The notes under the pieces were generated by a model, which was given only the letters and a program-made list of their open reading frames with translations, was not told where the DNA came from and ran no database searches. From NCBI GenBank assembly GCA_009780765.1, contig WQZK01000117.1:1-6267 (forward strand): a DNA stretch of 6,267 nt. Reading direction: 5' to 3'. Of this stretch, positions 1 through 4,533 are shown piece after piece; within the stretch, counting starts at the first letter, position 1, and every line of letters begins with the position of its first letter. Source of the DNA: Defluviitaleaceae bacterium (lineage in GTDB: Bacteria > Bacillota > Clostridia > Lachnospirales > UBA5962). The translations under genes and the position numbers were made by a program.

Positions 1-813
1 AGTGTTGAGGCAGGTGAAAAAACAGGGCATCTTGATGATGCTTTAGTAAAAATGGGCGACTATTTTTACAAGCAAGACATCATAAAGAAAAAGATTAAAG
101 GTGCTATGTGGTATCCAATGGCCATCCTTATATTTACTATTGGCATAGCTACGGCACTTATAGTGCTTGCAGTTCCAGCATTTGCAGGGGTTATTATTGA
201 TAGTGGCGGAACGGTTCCGGGAATAACTCAATTTTACTTGGACTTAAGTGATAGCATTAGAGCATATTGGTATATTTATCTTTTGGTTATTGCAGCTTTA
301 ATCTTTGGTGTTAGAAGATGGCTATCTACAAATAAAGGGCGAACCAGCTTTGATAGAGTAAAACTAAGGCTACCTAAAGTAAAAAAACTTGTTAAGCAAA
401 TTATTGCGGCGAGGTTTTCACGAACATTTGCATCTATGGTTACAAGCGGGCTTTCGATTATTGAATCAATAGAAATCGCAGGCGAATCTTTAAATAATAA
501 CTATGCCGAGAATAAAGTAATTGCTATAATTGATGAAGTTAAAAAGGGAGAGCCTGCTTCAAAGCATTTAGAGGCAACTGGTATATTTCCTATAATGATG
601 GTATCAATGCTAAGCGTAGGCGAAGAAGTTGGTGAAATTGAAGATATGATGATTAAAGTTGCTGATTATTATGACGAAGAGGCAACATCTGCAATTGATA
701 AATTAATTGCACTTATAAATCCGCTTATGATAGTTTTTGTAGCGGGCATAGTTGGAAGTATTGTTTTGGCACTATATATGCCACTACTTGATTCGATACT
801 TACGGCGTTTTAA
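1..813 (+). CDS. pilC: PilC/GspF-family type IV pilus inner-membrane platform protein (3' part, 5' end outside window)
   Basis: This is the C-terminal 270 residues of the polytopic membrane protein that couples the assembly ATPase to pilin insertion in type IV pili and type II secretion. The frame is open from base 1, so the start lies upstream; the ATG at 52 is internal. The first visible residues, SVEAGEKTGHLDDAL, are the signature closing the first T2SSF domain. Hydrophobic helices lie at about residues 37-62, 88-104 and 235-260 of the visible part. The second T2SSF domain runs from about residue 137 (ARFSRTFASMVTSGL) and repeats the signature as SVGEEVGEIEDMM (205-217). This two-repeat, three-helix plan is typical of the family. 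The gene ends in TAA and is followed by prepilin genes, as expected for a pilus locus. The symbol follows Pseudomonas usage; S. sanguinis calls this protein PilG and uses PilC for a lectin pilin. Confidence 0.93.
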   Translation, partial: SVEAGEKTGHLDDALVKMGDYFYKQDIIKKKIKGAMWYPMAILIFTIGIATALIVLAVPAFAGVIIDSGGTVPGITQFYLDLSDSIRAYWYIYLLVIAALIFGVRRWLSTNKGRTSFDRVKLRLPKVKKLVKQIIAARFSRTFASMVTSGLSIIESIEIAGESLNNNYAENKVIAIIDEVKKGEPASKHLEATGIFPIMMVSMLSVGEEVGEIEDMMIKVADYYDEEATSAIDKLIALINPLMIVFVAGIVGSIVLALYMPLLDSILTAF

Positions 814-837
814 CAAGAAAGTTTTAAGCACTATTAT

Positions 838-863
838 GTAGGGGCGAACTATGTTCGCCCGCT
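838..863. repeat. GC-rich intergenic hairpin repeat
   Basis: GGGCGAAC (842-849) and GTTCGCCC (853-860) form a perfect 8-bp stem around a 3-base loop, flanked by TGTAG and GC. The core is far richer in GC than its surroundings. From memory, TAGGGGCG...CGCCCGC hairpins of this form are scattered between genes in many clostridial genomes as short non-coding repeats. No T-run follows, so it is not a typical intrinsic terminator, although it could trim or stabilise the 3' end of the platform-gene transcript. Copy number in the genome cannot be judged from this window. Confidence 0.55.
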
Positions 864-872
864 AGATAAATC

Positions 873-881
873 TGTTATACA
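873..881 (+). promoter_or_regulatory. Possible extended -10 promoter for the first major pilin
   Basis: TG-T-TATACA fits an extended -10 element (TGnTATAAT with two mismatches). The matching -35 position (around 853-858) falls in the GC-rich hairpin and is poor, which extended -10 promoters tolerate. It would give a leader of roughly 150 bases that includes the hairpin at 923-960. A separate promoter is plausible because a major pilin needs far more product than the platform protein. The call is weak. Confidence 0.22.
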
Positions 882-922
882 TTTAGTTGTAATCTACAAA
901 AAGAGCCTTGATTTTTGTAAAC

Positions 923-960
923 TTAGCTATATTTCGCAGCATTTATAAAAGTGTAGCTAA
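923..960 (+). promoter_or_regulatory. AT-rich hairpin in the leader of the first major pilin
   Basis: Bases 923-934 pair with 949-960 over 12 pairs, two of them G-U, with TTAGCTA/TAGCTAA as the perfect outer part. The loop is 14 bases, and TTTT follows at 961-964. It could be a weak terminator after the platform gene, or a 5' leader structure affecting stability of the pilin mRNA. The low GC content makes strong termination unlikely. Confidence 0.35.
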
Positions 961-1037
961 TTTTGCAAAAAATTTGTAAGGTCAAATTTAAAAAGCAAAT
1001 AAAAAAATAAAAACAAATTAAAAGGAGAAATTTTATC

Positions 1038-1496
1038 ATGCAAAAACAAAGAAAACTTAGAAAAGGTATGTCACTTGTTGAGATAGTGGCAGTTATCGCA
1101 ATTATCGCAATTATCGGTCTTGTTGCAATTGCTAGATTTGGTAGAACTACTGAAGCTGCAAGGGTTTCAGCATTTGAAAGTTCTTTTAATAATGCAGTTG
1201 TAGCAATTAACATGTTTGCTGCTGCTAATGGTGGTGCTTATCCAACTACTCTTGATGCTATGGAACCATTCCTTGCTGTTCATGGTGCTGCTGGTGCAGG
1301 TGCTGTTCATAGAACTTTATTAAGAACTGGTAGTACACAACATACAGTAACAGCTACTATGAGTGCTACTGGAGAATTAGTTATGACTATTGATGGACTT
1401 AGTGTAGATGCTACTGGTGCAGGTATAATGACTACTCCTGCTACTCCTGGTGGTACTGTTGGCGTTTACGAATTAAGATTTAACCCAAGAGCATAA
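1038..1496 (+). CDS. Major-type type IV pilin, PilE/PilA-like (paralogue 1)
   Basis: Prepilin of 152 residues and probable main shaft subunit. A charged 10-residue leader ends in Gly; the prepilin peptidase site is G|MSLVE, with the canonical Glu at mature position 5. The hydrophobic alpha1-N helix follows (VAVIAIIAIIGLVAIARF), then an Ala/Thr/Gly-rich globular part without Cys or Trp, ending in YELRFNPRA. The ATG at 1038 is chosen because AAGGAGA (1022-1028) lies before it and the leader length is right. Of 16 Gly codons, 13 are GGT, and Ala, Thr and Pro codons are often T-ended. This focused codon use is unlike its neighbours and suggests high expression (inference). It ends in a double TAA. 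The nearest relative in the window is the pilin at 1700-2149, similar along the whole length, which recalls the two major pilins PilE1/PilE2 of S. sanguinis. Small size and lack of an added module argue against a tip role. Confidence 0.93.
   Translation: MQKQRKLRKGMSLVEIVAVIAIIAIIGLVAIARFGRTTEAARVSAFESSFNNAVVAINMFAAANGGAYPTTLDAMEPFLAVHGAAGAGAVHRTLLRTGSTQHTVTATMSATGELVMTIDGLSVDATGAGIMTTPATPGGTVGVYELRFNPRA
1089..1115 (+). repeat. Three tandem 9-base units inside the pilin helix
   Basis: GCAGTTATC, GCAATTATC and GCAATTATC follow one another in frame and encode AVI-AII-AII in the alpha1-N helix of the first pilin. The second pilin has AVM-AVI-AII here with different codons. The helix must keep its length for packing, so this is more likely a by-product of Ala/Ile-rich coding than a variable tract. 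Confidence 0.6.
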
Positions 1497-1544
1497 TAAC
1501 GTTTAGAAAATTTAAAACCTTAACAATTTACAAGACCTTATAAA

Positions 1545-1573
1545 TTATAATGCAATTTAATTGTGTTTATAAT
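1545..1573 (+). promoter_or_regulatory. Possible promoter for the second pilin and minor pilins
   Basis: TATAAT at 1568-1573 matches the -10 consensus exactly. The -35 position 17 bases upstream reads TTATAA (1545-1550), a poor match to TTGACA. AT-rich DNA gives such hits by chance, so the -10 alone is weak support. If real, transcription would start inside the hairpin that follows. Confidence 0.25.
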
Positions 1574-1610
1574 CAGTGCACAATGGTGATTTTTTGCCAT
1601 TGTGTATTGA
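1573..1610 (+). promoter_or_regulatory. Long hairpin (15 pairs) after the first major pilin
   Basis: Bases 1573-1587 pair with 1596-1610: 12 Watson-Crick and 3 G-U pairs with no bulge, core CACAATGG/CCATTGTG, and an 8-base loop GATTTTTT. No T-run follows the 3' arm, so it is not a classical terminator. A likely role, by analogy with other operons, is to protect the 3' end of the first pilin mRNA or to lower expression of the downstream genes, setting the shaft-to-tip ratio. The G-U pairs indicate an RNA structure rather than a DNA operator. Confidence 0.55.
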
Positions 1611-1624
1611 ATTATGTACATAAT
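1611..1624. promoter_or_regulatory. Perfect 14-base palindrome, possible operator
   Basis: ATTATGTACATAAT is a perfect inverted repeat with no spacer and directly abuts the hairpin ending at 1610. It could be the binding site of a dimeric regulator, but no regulator is in the window and no second copy was seen in it. Chance is possible in AT-rich DNA, though 14 perfect bases is notable. Confidence 0.3.
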
Positions 1625-1699
1625 ACTTTATTTGGCATTAAAAGGTGGCAATATAAACATCATGCAGTAACAAAAAGATAAAAAAGGGGCAGAATTACT

Positions 1700-2149
1700 G
1701 TGAAGATAAATAAAAGGAAACTTATTAGAAGAGGGATGTCGCTTGTTGAGATTGTGGCAGTTATGGCAGTTATTGCAATCATCGGGCTTGCTGCAATTGC
1801 TAGGTTTTCAACTCCAAACGAAATAACGAGAGTTACAGCACTTGAAAGCTCTTTTAGCACATTGATTTCGGCAATGGGCATGCATGCTGCTAATAATTCG
1901 GGTGAGCTTCCAACACTTCTATCGGAGATAGAGCCTTTTATGGACCTTCGTGGCCATGCAGATATTAACGCTCTGTTTGATGCTATAGGTGGTTCACTAC
2001 ACAATGTTACGGTAGCCATTGACCCTTCTGATAGTGCAATAACTGTTACTATGAATAATTTAAGTGTAGACCATAACGAAAGAATGGGCATTATGACAGT
2101 TTTACCACCAAATGGTGTTTACACATTAACATTTAACCCAGCTAACTAG
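1700..2149 (+). CDS. Major-type type IV pilin, PilE/PilA-like (paralogue 2)
   Basis: Prepilin of 149 residues. The 12-residue leader (KINKRKLIRRG after the start) is cut at G|MSLVE, with Glu at mature position 5; the alpha1-N helix IVAVMAVIAIIGLAAIARF follows. The start is GTG at 1700: an in-frame TAA at 1679-1681 excludes anything further upstream, and AAGGGG (1684-1689) lies 10 bases before it. The globular part parallels the first pilin (ALESSF against AFESSF, EPFM against EPFL, LSVD in both, and endings YTLTFNPAN against YELRFNPRA), so the two arose by duplication. It lacks the GGT bias of the first copy (4 GGT, 3 GGC, 2 GGG), uses a GTG start and is more acidic, which together suggest lower expression. 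It may be a second shaft subunit, as in S. sanguinis, or a minor variant. It ends in TAG. Confidence 0.9.
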   Translation: MKINKRKLIRRGMSLVEIVAVMAVIAIIGLAAIARFSTPNEITRVTALESSFSTLISAMGMHAANNSGELPTLLSEIEPFMDLRGHADINALFDAIGGSLHNVTVAIDPSDSAITVTMNNLSVDHNERMGIMTVLPPNGVYTLTFNPAN

Positions 2150-2180
2150 TTTAATATATAAAGTCTTTTGGAGGGCTGTT

Positions 2181-2765
2181 ATGAGATTTAAAAATCGAAA
2201 AGGAAGTGCTTTATCTACTGCGATATTTGTAATGTTTATTTCTGTTTTACTTAGTGGGGCAATAGTTATGTTGGTTAATAGTGTGGCTATTAGGTCTAGA
2301 GTTCAGCATGATGCTGTTGCGGCATATTACCTAGCTTTATCTGGGCTTGAAATTGGCTCAACTATTGTTTTGCAAAGAGATATTACCGACGATAGCATTT
2401 TCCCAGTTTTAGAACTTTTTAATGATATAGCAAACCAAACCTACATAAGCCCAGTTGAAACAATAGTTTTTGATGGAATGGGTTATTTTCCTCTTTATGG
2501 TGGAGGAATGGTGGATATTGGTGGTGGTATTATGGCTATGCTACATAGCACAGTAGAAATACAAATATATGCAACCAATGCGGATGGTGTTCGCATTACA
2601 ACGCCAAGTGTTATTAATGATGTTTGGGTGCAGGTTTCTGCTATAGCTAGATACGTAAATGTAAATGGTAGAGTTAGTACGTTTTATGGCAGGGTAAGGT
2701 ATCAAGTAAGCGAACCTGAGCGAGTTATTTGGGATATAGCAAATCCAATTACATTCGGACCGTAA
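2181..2765 (+). CDS. PilX/GspK-like minor prepilin lacking Glu5
   Basis: Protein of 194 residues with a prepilin-type N-terminus: leader MRFKNRKG, cut before SALST, then a hydrophobic helix (IFVMFISVLLSGAIVMLV). The following AAYYLALSGLEIG resembles the AxxxAxSGxE stretch that follows the N-terminal helix in PilX and GspK pilins. Mature position 5 is Thr, not Glu. GspK-type pilins also lack this Glu, which fits a subunit at the very tip with no neighbour above it to bind. The remainder looks like a beta-rich pilin head without Cys. GGAGGG (2170-2175) lies 5 bases before the ATG. It sits 31 bases after the second pilin and 14 before the vWA pilin, so it is probably in one operon with them. In the S. 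sanguinis scheme it would match PilK or PilA; I cannot tell which. Confidence 0.8.
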   Translation: MRFKNRKGSALSTAIFVMFISVLLSGAIVMLVNSVAIRSRVQHDAVAAYYLALSGLEIGSTIVLQRDITDDSIFPVLELFNDIANQTYISPVETIVFDGMGYFPLYGGGMVDIGGGIMAMLHSTVEIQIYATNADGVRITTPSVINDVWVQVSAIARYVNVNGRVSTFYGRVRYQVSEPERVIWDIANPITFGP

Positions 2766-2779
2766 CGAGGAGGATAATA

Positions 2780-4510
2780 ATGTTTAATAAATTATTAAAA
2801 AAACGTAAAGGTTTTTCACTAATTGAAATTATATCGTCTTTGGGCATTTTAGCGATATTTATGGGTCTTGTTTCTAGTATAATATTTATGAGCTTTAGAA
2901 GTAGAGAAGTCACATCTGAAGAGCATGCTTTACAAATGGCGAGTCGTGACCTTGCGGATAGTGTAACACACATAGTAAGGTACTCAACGGCAACTTTTAT
3001 CATGCCAGAAAGTTCATTTAATAGCACAAATGTAGATATAAGTTTAGATTTTATTCCATCAGGCGGCTTTTTAACTGATGGATGGAACTACCAAGGTGTT
3101 ATAGATAATACCATTGTGCATCTTAGATGGATTGAAGATTATATGGGTACTGGGATTTCAGGTCATACTAGACAATTTTTGTTCGATGGGGCGGCACGAA
3201 ACCTAAGCTACGAGCTTACGTTTAGAAAAGCATCGGCTGATATAGATGATAATCTTGTGTTGTTCGACTTAAGCGTTATTACACTTGAAGGCGATAGGCT
3301 AGATGGTGGAGTGGGCGATAGGATAGAAATTAATATACCTAGCGGTGCACACTCGTTAATGAGTATGCAAATTATAGACCATTCTTCGATTACAGACCCC
3401 GGTGTGGCACTAGCGTATAGAATGGATGAGCTTCCAAGAGTAACACCAACAGCTAGAGTTGTTTTAGTGCTTGATGTTTCTGGAAGTATGGATAGTCCAA
3501 CAGGTGGAGCGGGTATCCCCGCAATTTCATTGCCTGACCCATGAGTTTTTGGTACTCCTACCGCGGGTGACGGTAGCATAAATCCTGCAACTAGCAGAAT
3601 AAGAGCATTACGTCAAGCTTCTCTTGATTTAATAGATATATTAGCAACAATAGAAGATGTAGAAATTACGATAATACCATACAGTAGCTCAGCAAATTTT
3701 GCTGCTCCTGCTGCTTCAAACTCGGGTCTTGGTAACCCTGGGCACAATCCAGCTTTATTGGCTGCATATCACAATGCTTTTGGCCCTTACTATGACTATA
3801 CTTTTGCAGATGTTCAAACTTACCAAGCAGAGCTTAAAGCACTTATATGTAGACTTTTTGCCCTAGGGGGCACAAACTTTGGAGATGGAGTTAGAAGAGG
3901 CTATCAAGCTTTAACGGACAATCCTATTCCTTCTACCGGTCGTCCAGTAAAAGAATACTTTATTTTTATGACAGATGGACAAATAAATATGTTTACTGAA
4001 ACTAGTGCAACAAATAATACTTTTTTTGAAGGGGTTCTAGGAAGTCGCGATGTTCCACGCCAATCTGCAGCATCAGGCCCGAATCCAGGGGTAGGCGTAG
4101 ACGATTTTTTTGCAGGCACAGTTCACTTTGCTCCTCCTGTAAGAGGCGGCTCAGCACAGCACTCTGAAAATGCTGCATTTGTTAATAGGTCTCTTGCATA
4201 TATGGAAATGTTTACTGCAAGGCTTTTGCAAAGGCCAGCTACAGTACCTGAAGTTTTAAGCATGCAAACATATTTTGTAATACTAGCAAGAGAGGTTACG
4301 GTTACCACAGCAAGTAGAGCATCGGTGTTACTTGGCTTGGGGCCAATTGCTTATACTGGTCCTGGAACTAGCATTAGCTGGCCTACTGCCGTTTTACCTC
4401 CAAATGTGTATCAAGCAGATACAGCTAGCCAGCTTATAGATGCTTTTAATGATATTGCAACTAGCATTGTTCTTGATTTATGGCATGTTAGAGGCCCTAA
4501 TCTATACTAG
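2780..4510 (+). CDS. Modular minor pilin with vWA adhesin domain, interrupted by an in-frame TGA
   Basis: Read through the TGA, this is 576 residues: leader MFNKLLKKRKG, cleavage before FSLIE with Glu5, a hydrophobic helix, a pilin head to about residue 220, then a vWA domain with all metal-site (MIDAS) motifs: DVSGS (D232, S234, S236), the Thr of GGTNFGDG (365) and the Asp of MTDG (399). The C-terminus DTASQLIDAFNDIATSI is also vWA-like. In standard code it breaks at codon 255 (3542-3544), leaving a 254-residue pilin head with DVSGS but no working vWA; the frame stays open to TAG at 4510, although the first in-frame ATG after the break is only at 3758. The start is ATG 2780 because GAGGAGG (2767-2773) precedes it and the leader then has the right length; the ATG at 2729 would add 17 residues and overlap the previous gene. 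S. sanguinis PilB has this pilin-plus-vWA plan and acts as an adhesin. Confidence 0.85.
3542..3544 (+). other. In-frame TGA splitting the vWA domain
   Basis: CCA-TGA-GTT falls between the first MIDAS motif (DVSGS) and helix 1 of the domain (TSRIRALRQASLDLID). The same frame continues uninterrupted to 4510 with the other two MIDAS motifs, so one substitution rather than an indel separates the halves. TGG (Trp) and CGA (Arg) are the simplest ancestral codons. All five true stops seen in the window are TAA or TAG, none TGA. Confidence 0.9.
3558..3576 (+). promoter_or_regulatory. Hairpin 13 bases after the in-frame TGA
   Basis: CTACCG (3558-3563) and CGGTAG (3571-3576) form a perfect 6-bp stem around the loop CGGGTGA. 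Stem-loops just 3' of a UGA can stimulate readthrough, and bacterial selenocysteine insertion elements sit at about this distance and need a G near the start of the loop. Such a stem also arises by chance fairly often, and GGTA at 3551-3554 could compete for TACC. The structure is certain as sequence; its function is speculative. Confidence 0.35.
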
Positions 4511-4533
4511 GGCGTAAAAAGGGGATAATTGTC

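Larger units (their letters stand above)
1500..1699 (+). other. Intergenic region between the two major pilins
   Basis: About 200 AT-rich bases with no convincing open frame on either strand. It holds a weak promoter candidate, a long hairpin and an adjoining perfect palindrome (listed separately), then the ribosome site of the next gene. The spacing is much larger than between the minor-pilin genes, which suggests that expression is reset or partly uncoupled here. Confidence 0.6.

Noticed and set aside
842..860. GC-rich hairpin as an intrinsic terminator of the platform gene
   Set aside because: No T-run follows the stem on either strand.
908..933. TTGATT/TATATT as a promoter for the first pilin
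   Set aside because: The spacer is only 14 bases, too short for a normal housekeeping promoter.
1571..1595. AATCA/TGATT stem followed by T6 as a terminator, alternative to the 15-pair hairpin
   Set aside because: The stem has only five AT-rich pairs and an 11-base loop, and it would be outcompeted by the much longer overlapping hairpin.
1642..1670. AGGTGG followed by ATG CAG TAA as a leader peptide
   Set aside because: Two codons with loose spacing (14 bases) are not enough to support a gene.
2729..2779. Upstream ATG at 2729 as the start of the vWA pilin
   Set aside because: It would overlap the previous gene by 37 bases and put 17 extra residues ahead of a normal 11-residue prepilin leader. 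ATG 2780 has GAGGAGG right before it.
3541..3570. ATGA overlap at the in-frame TGA as a reinitiation site for the second half
   Set aside because: ATG 3541 is in another frame and reaches TGA at 3568-3570 after nine codons, so it cannot produce the vWA remainder.
3758..4510. A separate gene starting at ATG 3758
   Set aside because: The frame and vWA homology extend back to the TGA at 3542 and into the upstream half, and no ribosome site is seen. A start here would lose the first MIDAS motif and helix 1.
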